Assembly (NCBI RefSeq): GCF_002803515.1
Contig: NZ_PHQX01000001.1
Location: forward strand, 1,054,001-1,118,000
Reading direction: 5' to 3'
Length of the DNA stretch: 64,000 nucleotides
From: Stenotrophomonas lactitubi
GTDB taxonomy: Bacteria; Pseudomonadota; Gammaproteobacteria; Xanthomonadales; Xanthomonadaceae
Shown here: in pieces, positions 10,003-19,357 of the stretch
Layout: every line of letters begins with the position of its first letter
Numbering within the stretch: the stretch's first letter is position 1
Translations under genes and position numbers: made by a program
Notes under the pieces: model-generated
Database searches by the model: none
What the model was told of the DNA's origin: nothing
The model's input: the letters and a program-made list of their open reading frames with translations, nothing else

Positions 10003-10170
10003 GCGCTTTTTCGGATGCTGTCAGGTTTCAGAAATGACCCGGTGCACGGGGAGCGGAGGCCTTGCCTGCCAGGCTCGCACTGGTTCTTTGCTGCGCGCGC
10101 CTAAGCGGCTGCTGCCTTGTTAATTCTGAAGGGCGAAAACAGCCATTCGAGGTTAGGAAATATTTTAAAA

Positions 10171-10527
10171 ATGAATACAAGTAAGCCATTCAGTACCCCA
10201 CCGAAGGATCCCAGCGCCAATTTGGAATCGCTGTCACAGAATGACGTGACCATCTTGGCTGAGACATTCCGCCTCCTGGGTGACCCGTCCCGGCTGAGAA
10301 TCATGCTGTGCTGCATGAAGGGCTCATCCTCGGTCGGGGATATCGCTGAAACCCTCGAACTCTCGCAGTCGCTGGTGAGCCACCACCTGCGGCTGCTGCG
10401 CGGTGCTCGCCTGGTCAAGGGCGTGCGCCAGGCCAAACAGATCTTCTATGAGGTGGCGGACAAGCACGTGAACCAGGTGCTGCTGGATATGGCCACCCAC
10501 ATCGCGGAAGACCACAACGACGAGTAA
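10171..10527 (+). CDS. ArsR/SmtB-family metal-responsive repressor (first copy)
   Basis: A 118-residue SmtB-type winged-helix repressor. The recognition helix is in LSQSLVSHHLRLLRGARLV. The C-terminal alpha5 metal-site pattern D-x-H-x10-H-x2-E is present (ADKHVNQVLLDMATHIAED), which in SmtB/CzrA binds Zn(II). ATG at 10171 is preferred over one at 10117, which would add an 18-residue tail not shared by the second copy. It is closely related to the ArsR protein at 21749-22126. It is convergent with lpd and probably regulates the neighbouring czc or Zn genes. Confidence 0.9.
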   Translation: MNTSKPFSTPPKDPSANLESLSQNDVTILAETFRLLGDPSRLRIMLCCMKGSSSVGDIAETLELSQSLVSHHLRLLRGARLVKGVRQAKQIFYEVADKHVNQVLLDMATHIAEDHNDE

Positions 10528-10636
10528 CTGTTGGGCATAGCATGCCGTTGCAGCGTGGCCTACGTTCCATGGCGATATGCGCCCCACCGCCCGCAGCTGC
10601 GTTCGGTGAGGCGGTTTGGATGCCGCTTCCGATCAA

Positions 10637-12064
10637 TCAGAAGTTGAGCGCGCGCTTGTCCACTGCCAGCGAGGCCTCTTTGAACGTCTCGGAGAGGGTC
10701 GGATGGGCAAAGCAGATGCGGGCGATGTCTTCGCTGCTGGCCTTGAACGCCATGGCGATCACGGCCTCGGCCACCAGTTCGCTGGCCTGCGGGCCGACTA
10801 CATGCACGCCGAGTATCTCGTCCGTGGCAGAATCGGCGATCACCTTGACGAGGCCCGTCGTGTCGCCCAGTGCACGCGCGCGGCCATTGGCCATGAACGG
10901 GAAGGAACCGATTCGATAGGCGGTGCCCTGCTCTTTGAGCTGCTGCTCGGTGCGGCCTACCCAGGCAATCTCCGGGCTGGTGTAGATGACGTTGGGGATC
11001 GTGTTGAAATCGACGTGACCGTGCTGGCCGGCAATGCGCTCGGCCACTGCGACACCTTCCTCTTCCGCCTTGTGCGCCAACATCGGGCCACGCACCACGT
11101 CACCGATGGCCCAGATGCCGGGCACACTGGTGCGGCATGCATCGTCCACCACCACGGCGCCGCGCTCATCCAGTTGGAGTCCCACGGCGGCCGGATTCAG
11201 GCCTTCGGTGTTGGGCACACGGCCGATAGCCACGATCACTTTGTCTGCCTGCAAGGACTGCGTCTGGCCCTGGCTGTCGGTGTAGTGAATAGTCACGCCG
11301 GCCTCGGTTGCATTGACTTCGCGAACCTTCGCACCTAGTTCGATCTTCAGGGCTTGCTTGTCGAACGCCTTCTTCGCCTCCTTGGCGATGGCTTGGTCGA
11401 CGATTGGCAGGAAGCTGGGCAAGCCTTCGAGGATCGTGACATCCGCCCCCAGGCGGCGCCAAACGGAGCCCAGCTCCAGGCCGATCACGCCGGCACCGAT
11501 GACGGTCAACCGATTGGGCACGGCCGCGATGTTCAGCGCGCCGTCGTTGGAGAGCACGACCCGCTCATCGAACGGTAGGTTGGGGAGCGGCCGCACGTTG
11601 GAGCCTGTGGCAACGATGATCTGCTTGCCCACCAAGGTAACAGCCTCATCGGCGGCGACGCTCACCTCGAAGCCACCATCGACAGTCCTGGTGAAAGACG
11701 CCAGGCCGTTGAAGAACTGGACCTTGTTTTTGCGGAACAGATAAAGGATGCCTTCGTTGCTGGACTTCACCACCTGATTCTTACGTTCCAGCATCGTGGT
11801 CACATCCATGCGCAGATCACCCGTGGAGATGCCGTGCGTGCCAAAGTGGTGCTTGGCTTGTTCAAAGTTCTCTGACGACTGCAGTAGCGCTTTCGAAGGG
11901 ATACAACCGATGTTGTTGCAGGTACCGCCAGGTGCTGGCTTTCCGTCCTTGTTCTTCCAGGCATCTACACAAGCGACCTTCATGCCTAATTGGGCAGCGC
12001 GAATGGCCGCGATGTATCCGCCAGGGCCGGCACCGATAACAATGACGTCGAAATGCATGTCCAT
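10637..12064 (-). CDS. lpd: Dihydrolipoamide dehydrogenase family flavoprotein
   Basis: A 475-residue FAD-dependent pyridine nucleotide-disulfide oxidoreductase. It has the FAD motif GAGPGGYIAAIRAAQLG, the redox disulfide in CNNIGCIPSKALL, the NAD-binding VIGAGVIGLELGSVW, and the C-terminal HPTLSE carrying the catalytic His and Glu. It lacks the extra HMA domain and C-terminal cysteine pair of mercuric reductase. It is the last gene of the czc-like operon, 105 bases after a periplasmic metal-associated gene. An accessory Lpd in a metal operon may support lipoyl or thiol repair; this is inference. Confidence 0.95.
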   Translation of the reverse strand: MDMHFDVIVIGAGPGGYIAAIRAAQLGMKVACVDAWKNKDGKPAPGGTCNNIGCIPSKALLQSSENFEQAKHHFGTHGISTGDLRMDVTTMLERKNQVVKSSNEGILYLFRKNKVQFFNGLASFTRTVDGGFEVSVAADEAVTLVGKQIIVATGSNVRPLPNLPFDERVVLSNDGALNIAAVPNRLTVIGAGVIGLELGSVWRRLGADVTILEGLPSFLPIVDQAIAKEAKKAFDKQALKIELGAKVREVNATEAGVTIHYTDSQGQTQSLQADKVIVAIGRVPNTEGLNPAAVGLQLDERGAVVVDDACRTSVPGIWAIGDVVRGPMLAHKAEEEGVAVAERIAGQHGHVDFNTIPNVIYTSPEIAWVGRTEQQLKEQGTAYRIGSFPFMANGRARALGDTTGLVKVIADSATDEILGVHVVGPQASELVAEAVIAMAFKASSEDIARICFAHPTLSETFKEASLAVDKRALNF

Positions 12065-12169
12065 GATTTACATCTCCAAAGTTTTTGAGGAAATAGTGAG
12101 CGCCTATGTCGCGCCTTTTGTCAGGTGGTCGCCAGATTACAGCTCGTTCCCTGACGATCACGTTGAACA

Positions 12170-12568
12170 CTACGGAAGAACGAACCGGGCGCTCGCGGTA
12201 TTGCCCCCACGTTCGACTTGGACAACGGCCTTCGTGCCCTTGGCTGCGGCGAAGGTCCCGCTGCCTTCGAGGCGGCTTCCGTCCGCGGCAGGCGTGAGTT
12301 GCACCTCCTGCTTTTGTGAGCCGGTCAACAGCGTGAGCTTGGCTTTGGTGTTGCTTACGTTGACCTGCTTGCCGTGGTCGCGCAGGTAGAGTTGCGCTGC
12401 TGCGGGCTGAACGACCAACTCGTAGTCCACGTCCCGGACTTCGGTCACGACGCCACCATGCAGCGGCTTGTGGTCATGCGCGTGGTCATGGTCGCCTGCG
12501 GCGAAGGCGGTGACGGATGCCAGGGCGAGGGCGGTGCCAGCCGTGAGGGAACGAAATCGAACAGACAT
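12170..12568 (-). CDS. Periplasmic His-rich protein of the czc operon
   Basis: A 132-residue exported protein. ATG at 12568 has AGGAGC upstream and gives a clean signal peptide ending at AFA-AGD. The mature N-terminus is HDHAHDHKPLHGG, a probable metal-binding patch, followed by a small beta-rich domain (KQVNVSNTKAKLTLLTG). It lies 53 bases downstream of czcA. It may be a periplasmic metal-binding helper for the pump. No exact family name is claimed. Confidence 0.75.
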   Translation of the reverse strand: MSVRFRSLTAGTALALASVTAFAAGDHDHAHDHKPLHGGVVTEVRDVDYELVVQPAAAQLYLRDHGKQVNVSNTKAKLTLLTGSQKQEVQLTPAADGSRLEGSGTFAAAKGTKAVVQVERGGNTASARFVLP

Positions 12569-12621
12569 GAAAGCTCCTATAGGGTTACGGTGGTTGAAAT
12601 CGGGTGACAGAAGGCGTTGCA

Positions 12622-15600
12622 TCAGAATGCCCCCGCGTCGCGGTCGTCCAGCAGGCGTTCGGCAGGCTTGCGGCCGAACAGCCAGAACATGGCGGGTGTA
12701 AGGAAGGTGTCCAGCAGCGTGGAGCTGACCAGCCCCGAGAAGATCACCACCGCGACGGGGTGCAGGATCTCAGTACCGGGTCGTGACGCCTCGAACAACA
12801 GCGGGGCCAGTGCGAAGGCCGTGACCAGCGCGGTCATCAGAACCGGGGAAAGCCGTTCGAGCGAGCCACGCACGATCATCTTCTGGTCGAAGTCCTCGCC
12901 CTCCATGCGCATGAGGTTGAGGTAGTGGCTCACCTTCAGGATGCCGTTGCGCACAGAAATACCCGCGAGCGTGATGAAGCCGACCAGAGCGGCCACGGAC
13001 AACGGCTGGCCAGACAGCCACAGCCCCAGCACGGCGCCGACCAGGGCCAATGGAATGTTCACCATGATGAGCGCCGATAGGGCGACCGACTTGTAGCGCG
13101 TGTACAACACCACGAACATGAGCGTCAGGGAGACGATGGACAGCAGGCCCACCAGTCGCGAGGCTTCCTCTTGTGCCTGGAACTGGCCGCCCAGCGTGAT
13201 GAAGTAGCCTTCGGGCAAGCGCACTTCTTGGACGACGCTGCGTATGTCGGCCACTACTTCGGACAGCGGCCGTCTCTGAGCGTTGGCCGACAAAACTATG
13301 CGCCGACGGCCATCGTCGCGGCTGACCTGGTTGGGGCCGTCGCTGTCTTCGATGGTGGCAAGGCGCGACAACGGGACCCGACCCATGGGCGTGTCGATGA
13401 GGATGCGGCTCAAGCCCTCAATCGACCGCGCCTGCTCGGGCAGGCGAACCACCAGCGCGAAGCGGCGGTTGCCCTCGATGACCTCGGTGATCTTTTCGCC
13501 TTCGACCAGGCTTTGTAGCGTGGACAGAATTTGCGGTGCGGCCACGCCGTAGCGTCCCGCCGCCGCATAATCCACGCGGATTTTGATCTGCGGCGCAAGG
13601 ACCTGCTTTTCGATCTCCAGGTCAGCAAGCCCCGGAATTCCGGCCAGCTTGGCGCGCAGCAGATCCGCCTGCCCGCGCAGGACGTCCAGGTCCTCGCCGA
13701 ACACCTTGATGGCGATCTGCGAGCGCACCCCCGACAACATGTGGTCGATGCGGTGCGAGATCGGCTGGCCAATGCCGATGGAGCCGGGCAAGTGAGCCAG
13801 ACGCGAACGGATGTCGGCGGTGATCTCCTCCATGGAGCGCTTTAGCTCTGAGGCAGGCAGCAGACCCACGTCCAGTTCACTGACATGCACACCTTCGGCA
13901 TGCTCGTCCAGCTCGGCCCGTCCGCTGCGCCGGCCCACGTGCTGCACCTCCGGCACCTGCGCGACCAGCAGCTCGGCTTGCTGGGCAAGCGCCGAAGATT
14001 CGGCCAGCGTCACACCGGGATTCAGGCGCAGGCCCACCAGCAACGTTCCTTCATTGAACGGGGGCAGGAACGTGGTCGGGAAGAATGGCACCGCGGCGAC
14101 AGCCAGTGTGACAGCCACAGCGGCCATGCCAAGGGCGGCACGCGGCCGCTGCAAGACCCGCTGCAGGCCGCCCTGATAACGCGCCTTAAGCCAGGCTAGA
14201 ATCCGAGTGTCGCCATGGTCCAGCGTCCTCATCTTGGGCAGCAGGTAGTACGACAGCACCGGAGTGACCGTCACAGAGACCAGCAGCGAGGCTAGCGTGG
14301 AGACGATGAAAGCGATGCCCAGCGGCACGAACAAGCGCCCTTCCATCCCCGGCAGCGCGAACAGGGGCAGGAACACCAGCACAATGATCATCGTGGCGTA
14401 GAGAATCGCCGAGCGAACCTCCATCGAGGCCCTGGCAACGATGACCAGGGGCGTCAGCCGGTTCTCAGGGTGGCGGGCGCGGTTCTCCTTGAGCCGCCGC
14501 ATGATGTTCTCCACATCGACCACAGCATCGTCCACGAGACCGCCGATGGCGATCGCCAGCCCACCGAGCGTCATGGTGTTGATTGACAGGCCGAAATAGT
14601 GGAACACCAGCCCGGTCACGAAGATCGAGGCAGGAATCGCGGTCAACGCGATCACCAGGGGGCGCAAAGTGCCCAGGAAGAAGAACAGGATCACCGCCAC
14701 GAAGACCGATGCGCCGATGAGCTTGCCTTGCAGCGTGCTGATGGACGCCTCGATGAAGTTGGCTTGTCGGAAGGTCACTTGCGGCTCGGCCATGCCAGCC
14801 GGCAGTGAGCCCTTCATGTCCGCTAACGCTGACTCGATCGAGCGGGTCAGTGCAATCGTATCGGCCGTGGGCTGCTTTTGGATGCCCAGGATCACGGCTG
14901 GCAGGCCCTCGAAGCCCGCATCGCCGCGCTTGATGGCTGGCGCAAACTGAACATCGGCGACCTGGTGGATCAGGATGGGTTGGCCCGCACGCACCGCGAG
15001 AGGCAGGTTACGCAGGTCGTCGAGTCGGGACGTGCGGCCCAGGTTGCGGATCAGGTACTCGCGGCCATTGATCTCCAGGAAGCCGCCGGAAGTGTTCGCG
15101 GAGAAGCCCTTGAGAGCCGCATCCAGATCGGACGCAGTCACGCCCAGCTCTGACATTCGCGTGGTGTTGGGCTGGACCTGGAACTGACGGACCTCGCCTC
15201 CGATCGGGATGACTTGGGCAACGCCAGGTATGGCCATCAGCCGGGGGCGTAACACCCAGTCCGCGTACTCGCGCGTGTCCATGGCCGACAGCGGCGGGGC
15301 TGCGTTCTTCTGCCCTGAGGGCTTGGCACCGATGGGGATTGCAATCTGCATGATCTCGCCCATCACTGAGCTGATTGGCCCCATCGTGGGCGTCACGCCC
15401 GGGGCTAGCCCTTCCTCCATGGACGTCAGGCGTTCGGAGACCATCTGGCGCGCCCGGAAGATGTCTGTCTTCCAGTCAAATGTCACGTAGATGAAGGAAA
15501 GCCCGGCGCTGGAGACCGAGCGCACGCTTTCGACGCTGGGCAGGCCGTTCATGGCCGTTTCGAGCGGGAACGTGATGAGCTGCTCGACTTCTTCGGCAGC

Positions 15601-15768
15601 CATGCCGCCAGCCTCCGTCATGAGAGTGACGGTCGGCTTGTTGAGATCGGGAAAGACATCTACCGGCGTGCGCGTCAGGGTGAACGCGCCATACGCCATC
15701 AGCACCAGCGCCCCGATGATGACCAGGAGCCGGTTTCGTAAGCTATTTTCGAGAAGCCACTTGAACAT
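12622..15768 (-). CDS. czcA: Heavy-metal RND efflux permease (CzcA/CusA family)
   Basis: The inner-membrane proton-driven subunit of a tripartite metal efflux pump, 1048 residues. It begins MFKWLLENSLRNRLLVIIGA, has a porter domain between membrane segments 1 and 2, and carries the TM4 proton-relay region GLVDDAVVDVENIMRRL. A second porter domain includes HRIDHMLSGVRSQIAIKVFG. It clearly belongs to the HME-RND group, but the exact cation (Zn/Co/Cd versus Cu/Ag) cannot be fixed from the sequence. It is translated just after the adaptor gene (13-base gap). Confidence 0.95.
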   Translation of the reverse strand: MFKWLLENSLRNRLLVIIGALVLMAYGAFTLTRTPVDVFPDLNKPTVTLMTEAGGMAAEEVEQLITFPLETAMNGLPSVESVRSVSSAGLSFIYVTFDWKTDIFRARQMVSERLTSMEEGLAPGVTPTMGPISSVMGEIMQIAIPIGAKPSGQKNAAPPLSAMDTREYADWVLRPRLMAIPGVAQVIPIGGEVRQFQVQPNTTRMSELGVTASDLDAALKGFSANTSGGFLEINGREYLIRNLGRTSRLDDLRNLPLAVRAGQPILIHQVADVQFAPAIKRGDAGFEGLPAVILGIQKQPTADTIALTRSIESALADMKGSLPAGMAEPQVTFRQANFIEASISTLQGKLIGASVFVAVILFFFLGTLRPLVIALTAIPASIFVTGLVFHYFGLSINTMTLGGLAIAIGGLVDDAVVDVENIMRRLKENRARHPENRLTPLVIVARASMEVRSAILYATMIIVLVFLPLFALPGMEGRLFVPLGIAFIVSTLASLLVSVTVTPVLSYYLLPKMRTLDHGDTRILAWLKARYQGGLQRVLQRPRAALGMAAVAVTLAVAAVPFFPTTFLPPFNEGTLLVGLRLNPGVTLAESSALAQQAELLVAQVPEVQHVGRRSGRAELDEHAEGVHVSELDVGLLPASELKRSMEEITADIRSRLAHLPGSIGIGQPISHRIDHMLSGVRSQIAIKVFGEDLDVLRGQADLLRAKLAGIPGLADLEIEKQVLAPQIKIRVDYAAAGRYGVAAPQILSTLQSLVEGEKITEVIEGNRRFALVVRLPEQARSIEGLSRILIDTPMGRVPLSRLATIEDSDGPNQVSRDDGRRRIVLSANAQRRPLSEVVADIRSVVQEVRLPEGYFITLGGQFQAQEEASRLVGLLSIVSLTLMFVVLYTRYKSVALSALIMVNIPLALVGAVLGLWLSGQPLSVAALVGFITLAGISVRNGILKVSHYLNLMRMEGEDFDQKMIVRGSLERLSPVLMTALVTAFALAPLLFEASRPGTEILHPVAVVIFSGLVSSTLLDTFLTPAMFWLFGRKPAERLLDDRDAGAF

Positions 15769-15781
15769 GGAATGGTGCCCC

Positions 15782-16897
15782 TCAACGAACTTGATTGATC
15801 AGGGACGCGCCCTCGACAACCACGCGGTCGCCGTCCGCCAGGCCCGAAGTGACAGCGATGGATGCACCATCCAAAGGAGTGATGTTCACGACACGTGGCT
15901 CGAAGCGCTCGGCCTGGTCTTTGACCCAGACGATGTTCTGGTTGGCAGGGTTCTTCATCAGCGCACCGGAAGGCACGCGGTAGCCAGGTACCGTCGTCGC
16001 CTCTTGCACGAAGACCACCACCGGCATACCGACCGCCAAGCGCGAGAGGCTTTCGCTGGTGCCCTTGAACAGCATGGGCAGGGCCTGCTCGCGCAGGCTG
16101 CTGGCGGCCCCGACGAAGCTCAGCGGCACCTTCTGACCGCCTACTGCGAGTGCAGCACCGGCCAGGTTCTGTGCCATTGCCGGATCGTAGGCAAGCGCCT
16201 CGATGCGCAGTTGGGTCGGATCGACCACCTCAAACACCAGTTCGCGCGCATCCACGACCTGCCCGGCAACTGCGGGGCTGGATGCGATGACGCCGCTGAC
16301 TGGGGCCTTTAGTACGTCCCTGCCGGCGAGGCCCCCGCTCAAGGCGCGGGCGCGTTCGGTCAGGCTGTTTACTTCGCTTTCGGCTGCTTCGATCTCCTTG
16401 CGGGGCACGGTCTCCGACAGCTCGCGCAGCCGGGCCAGGCGCTTCTGCGCGAGCGCTTGGCCCGCACGCAGCTCGGCAACCTGGGCCATCTGGCCTGAGC
16501 GCTCCAGCACACCGCTGGCCGGTTCGATGTAAGCCAGCACCTGGCCCTTGCGCACGGATTGGCCGATCTGCGGCAGACCATCCGGCCCGGGCACCAGCCG
16601 GCCCATTACCATTGCCTGGACCTTGCCGCCTGTCGTCGGGTCCATGATTACTTTGCCAGCCAGTTCATGGCTGCGGGCCAAGGGCTCCTGCTTGATCAGC
16701 TGGGTGCGTACACCGATCTGACGTTGTGACGGTTTCGGAAGAAACACGCTGCCATCAGGCTGGCGCTGGGGGCCATTGGAAGACGCAGCCGGCGCTTCGT
16801 CGCCGTGGTCGTGACCGTCGTGAGCGAACGCGGGAGCAGCCAGAGCCAATGCAGCCGCCATGGCCGTCGTCATTAGGAAACGGAAGTTGCGCTTCAT
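15782..16897 (-). CDS. czcB: RND metal efflux adaptor (CzcB/CusB family)
   Basis: A 371-residue periplasmic membrane-fusion protein that links the permease to the outer-membrane channel. ATG at 16897 is preceded by GAGGTG and overlaps the previous stop codon (ATGA). A signal peptide is followed by HDGHDHGDE. The alpha-hairpin lies around residues 120-190 (AELRAGQALAQKRLARLREL), flanked by lipoyl halves (KVQAMVMGRLVP and KAPVSGVIASS). Confidence 0.92.
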   Translation of the reverse strand: MKRNFRFLMTTAMAAALALAAPAFAHDGHDHGDEAPAASSNGPQRQPDGSVFLPKPSQRQIGVRTQLIKQEPLARSHELAGKVIMDPTTGGKVQAMVMGRLVPGPDGLPQIGQSVRKGQVLAYIEPASGVLERSGQMAQVAELRAGQALAQKRLARLRELSETVPRKEIEAAESEVNSLTERARALSGGLAGRDVLKAPVSGVIASSPAVAGQVVDARELVFEVVDPTQLRIEALAYDPAMAQNLAGAALAVGGQKVPLSFVGAASSLREQALPMLFKGTSESLSRLAVGMPVVVFVQEATTVPGYRVPSGALMKNPANQNIVWVKDQAERFEPRVVNITPLDGASIAVTSGLADGDRVVVEGASLINQVR

Positions 16898-17445
16898 GCT
16901 GCACCTCGCAGTGCACCGTTGGTGCGTGTACGTCTGCGCAGCGCCCACGCTAGGACACCGACGCCGAGGACTGCGGCACCGCCACCTAGTACGAGCACAC
17001 GGCCGGATGCGACGGCATGCTCGTGTTCGGCGTCTTCGCTATGAACATCGAGAACGCCAGTCAACAGGTCCGATTGGCTCTGCGCAGTAACAGTGGCCAT
17101 GATTGAGGTCTCGCCATCGGATAGCGGCTCAGTCAGATCGGCCTCGAACTCTCCAACCCCGTGTGGGCTGACCTTTACCTGTCGACCACCCAGCTCGAGG
17201 GTCAGCTCGCCATTGGTCACCGGCCGGTTGTCGGCAGCATGGTCGAGGTAGAGTGTGAGACGCTGGCCGTTCAGCACACCCACCAGTTCGAAGTCATCGG
17301 AAACTGCGGCAAAGCGCGGAAGCGCGGCCGCTGCGGGGGCAGGAGCGGCTTCGCCATGGTCATGGCCGTCGCCGGCCCACGTTGCGCTGGTGCCAAGCAG
17401 GAGGCTGGACAAGGCAGCAGCACGCCAGAAAGAGGATTGCGACAT
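16894..17445 (-). CDS. Membrane-anchored periplasmic protein between czcC and czcB
   Basis: A 183-residue protein. ATG at 17445 gives a signal peptide (MSQSSFWRAAALSSLLLG) cleaved near TWA-GDG. A HDHGE patch and a beta-rich periplasmic domain follow. Near the C-terminus is a hydrophobic segment (LVLGGGAAVLGVGVLAWAL) and a basic tail, so it is anchored with the domain in the periplasm. Its stop overlaps the czcB start, indicating translational coupling. It is probably an accessory component of the efflux complex. I do not know a gene name for it. Confidence 0.75.
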   Translation of the reverse strand: MSQSSFWRAAALSSLLLGTSATWAGDGHDHGEAAPAPAAAALPRFAAVSDDFELVGVLNGQRLTLYLDHAADNRPVTNGELTLELGGRQVKVSPHGVGEFEADLTEPLSDGETSIMATVTAQSQSDLLTGVLDVHSEDAEHEHAVASGRVLVLGGGAAVLGVGVLAWALRRRTRTNGALRGAA

Positions 17446-17479
17446 TTCTAAGGTTCCAGGATGGTTGAGCGCGCGCTGA

Positions 17480-18808
17480 TCAGCGCGTGCCGGAGATGTC
17501 AGTGAAAGTCTCGGTCGGCTGCGGCAGCGTGCCTTGAGCCTGCAACAGGGACGAGATGGCCGCGGCATGCTCCACCTTGGCGAGCAGCGCCGCGCGCTCG
17601 GCCTCGGTGGCCTCCTGCTCGATGCGAAGGCGTGTCGGCATGTCCGTCTCGCCCATCGCGAACGACTTTTGGTAGAAGGTGCGCGTTTGTTGGGCTAGTC
17701 GCTGGCGCTCCGAAGCGGCCTGCATCTGGGTGCTGGTTGCCAGTTCGCGCGATTGGGCAGTTCGAATTTCCGAGAGTAGCCGGGTGCGCTGGGCCGCGAG
17801 TGCCGACTCAGCCTCCAGTGCCTGCGCATTGGCGCTGGACAATTGCTCGGTATGACGGCTACCCGTACCGAAGGGAATGCGCACACCCACCGTGATCGTC
17901 TGGTTGTAGCGTTCGCCGTAGCCGCCCCGATCCCGCGTGGTCGCCAGGGTCAGTTCGGGGTTGGCGTACTTCTGATGGGACACCAGTTCCGCAGAGCGGC
18001 GGGCCGCCAGCGCCTTGTGCTGCAGTTCCAGCAGCGCAGGGTGGTTACCCAACAACGCGCCGGACGGCTGTGCCGATGCCGGTTGAACTCGGACACCTGA
18101 CTGCTCCGGCTGCGCGGAATCGGCCTGCGACGGGATACTCTCGATGCCGGTCAGTGCCAACAACGCCTCGCGCTGCGTGACTTCTTCGGCCTGAGCAATG
18201 GCCAGGGCACTACGAGCCGACGCCAAGGCGCCATCGGCCTGGTTTCTGTCGGCTTGCGCCAGGTCGCCCGCGCGAACCCGGCGAGCCACATCTTGCGCCA
18301 ACTCGTCCGCGCTGCGGGTGCGATCCTGCGCCGCCATCAATTCGGCCTGGGCACGCTGCCATGCCCACCATGCCTGGCGAACCTGTCCGGCCGTGCGTAG
18401 CTTGGCGGCCAGCATCCGGCTGGATAGAGCGAGGCTTTCCGCGTCCGCCCAGCGTGCCGACGAGGCGCGCTCACCAGGCATCCAAAGGGGAATAGCCACC
18501 CCGACTTCATATTCGCGCTTTCCGTTGCGGTTGTTGAACCGATCAGTTTTGGTGGAGGCTTCCAGCGCCATCGGACCTGCCACCCAACTACCGGCCGTCT
18601 CTTGGCGTGCTTGGGCGGCCTGCTGCCAGGCGCCTTCTCCAGCGGCTTCTGGCTGCCGCTGCCAAGCTGACTCCCACAATTGGGCGACCATGTGGCTGTC
18701 TGGTCTGGATGGGACGTGAGGGGCGGCTACTGGCTGGGCTAGCACGGTGCCGGCCCAAAGCGTGGATACCGCCCATATCCATCCCTTGCGTATGTCTTTG
18801 CGAAGCAT
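17480..18808 (-). CDS. czcC: Outer-membrane efflux channel (CzcC/TolC family)
   Basis: A 442-residue TolC-like outer-membrane factor and first gene of the czc-like operon. GGAG lies eight bases before the ATG and a signal peptide ends near VLA-QPV. Two long alpha-helical repeats with heptad character are visible (ARQETAGSWVA to AWWAWQRAQAEL, and the second at residues 310-420). The order C-X-B-A-X-lpd is a complete metal RND operon. A candidate SmtB-like operator lies 100 bases upstream. Confidence 0.9.
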   Translation of the reverse strand: MLRKDIRKGWIWAVSTLWAGTVLAQPVAAPHVPSRPDSHMVAQLWESAWQRQPEAAGEGAWQQAAQARQETAGSWVAGPMALEASTKTDRFNNRNGKREYEVGVAIPLWMPGERASSARWADAESLALSSRMLAAKLRTAGQVRQAWWAWQRAQAELMAAQDRTRSADELAQDVARRVRAGDLAQADRNQADGALASARSALAIAQAEEVTQREALLALTGIESIPSQADSAQPEQSGVRVQPASAQPSGALLGNHPALLELQHKALAARRSAELVSHQKYANPELTLATTRDRGGYGERYNQTITVGVRIPFGTGSRHTEQLSSANAQALEAESALAAQRTRLLSEIRTAQSRELATSTQMQAASERQRLAQQTRTFYQKSFAMGETDMPTRLRIEQEATEAERAALLAKVEHAAAISSLLQAQGTLPQPTETFTDISGTR

Positions 18809-18907
18809 TCAATTCTCCATCGGTGTTGCATCAGTACTTACCCCCGGCTGGGTGTTCTCTTTCCGAGCAAGTGCTTGTCGTTGAAAAGCCACTGTCTACT
18901 GGCTTAG

Positions 18908-18935
18908 ATATGAACAATTGTATATTTATTCATAT
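18908..18935. promoter_or_regulatory. Dyad in the czcC upstream region
   Basis: ATATGAA (18908-18914) and TTCATAT (18929-18935) form a perfect 7-bp inverted repeat with a 14-base AT-rich spacer starting CAATTGTAT. ATGAACA and TTATTCAT resemble the half-sites of SmtB/CzrA operators. It lies between the divergent czc operon and the RcnR-like gene. Confidence 0.5.
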
Positions 18936-19059
18936 GAATGGGAAAGAAAACCTTACCTCCTTTGAGCACCAATCGCCTTAGAGAGGGCGTCGGGCGCAAG
19001 ACATCGAGAGGCGAGGTGGGGCTAATCCACTGCGCAAACAGCTATGCAGACTCCTTGAG

Positions 19060-19082
19060 CATATCCCCCAGGGGGGGATATG
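19060..19082. promoter_or_regulatory. RcnR/CsoR-type operator
   Basis: CATATCCCCC (19060-19069) and GGGGGATATG (19073-19082) form a perfect 10-bp dyad around AGG. G/C tracts flanked by AT ends are the known operator form of the RcnR/CsoR (DUF156) family. The dyad ends eight bases before the RcnR-like start, so it is probably autoregulatory. Confidence 0.85.
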
Positions 19083-19090
19083 ATTGCTGC

Positions 19091-19348
19091 ATGAAAGAGA
19101 TGCACAAGCACACCAGCCACCCAGATCTCGTGAAACGGCTCAAGCGCGCCGAGGGTCATCTGCGACACGTCATCGGGATGATCGAAGGAGAAGAAACCTG
19201 CCTGGACATCGCTCGCCAGCTCGCTGCGGTGGAGAGCGCCGTCACAGCGGCCAAGCGCGTCCTGATCCATGACCACATCGACCACTGCCTGTCTCATGAT
19301 GAGGACTCCGTTCTGGCCGAAATGAAGGCACTAACCAAACTGCTCTGA
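19091..19348 (+). CDS. RcnR/CsoR-family (DUF156) metal-sensing repressor
   Basis: An 85-residue all-helical repressor: KRLKRAEGHLRHVIGMIEG, then CLDIARQLAAVESAVTAAKRVLIHDHIDHC. Cys37 and the HDHIDHC cluster (His60, His62, His65) match the metal site of the Ni/Co RcnR/DmeR branch rather than the Cu CsoR branch. An N-terminal HKHTSH supplies more His ligands. ATG at 19091 follows the operator directly; an earlier in-frame start would place the operator inside the gene. It precedes the broken MFS gene by nine bases, which was probably its target. Confidence 0.9.
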   Translation: MKEMHKHTSHPDLVKRLKRAEGHLRHVIGMIEGEETCLDIARQLAAVESAVTAAKRVLIHDHIDHCLSHDEDSVLAEMKALTKLL

Positions 19349-19357
19349 GGTCTCTCG

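Noticed and set aside
10637..12064. Mercuric reductase
   Set aside because: The CNNIGC disulfide and HPTLSE are those of dihydrolipoamide dehydrogenase; the N-terminal HMA domain and C-terminal Cys pair of MerA are absent and no merT/merP lie nearby.
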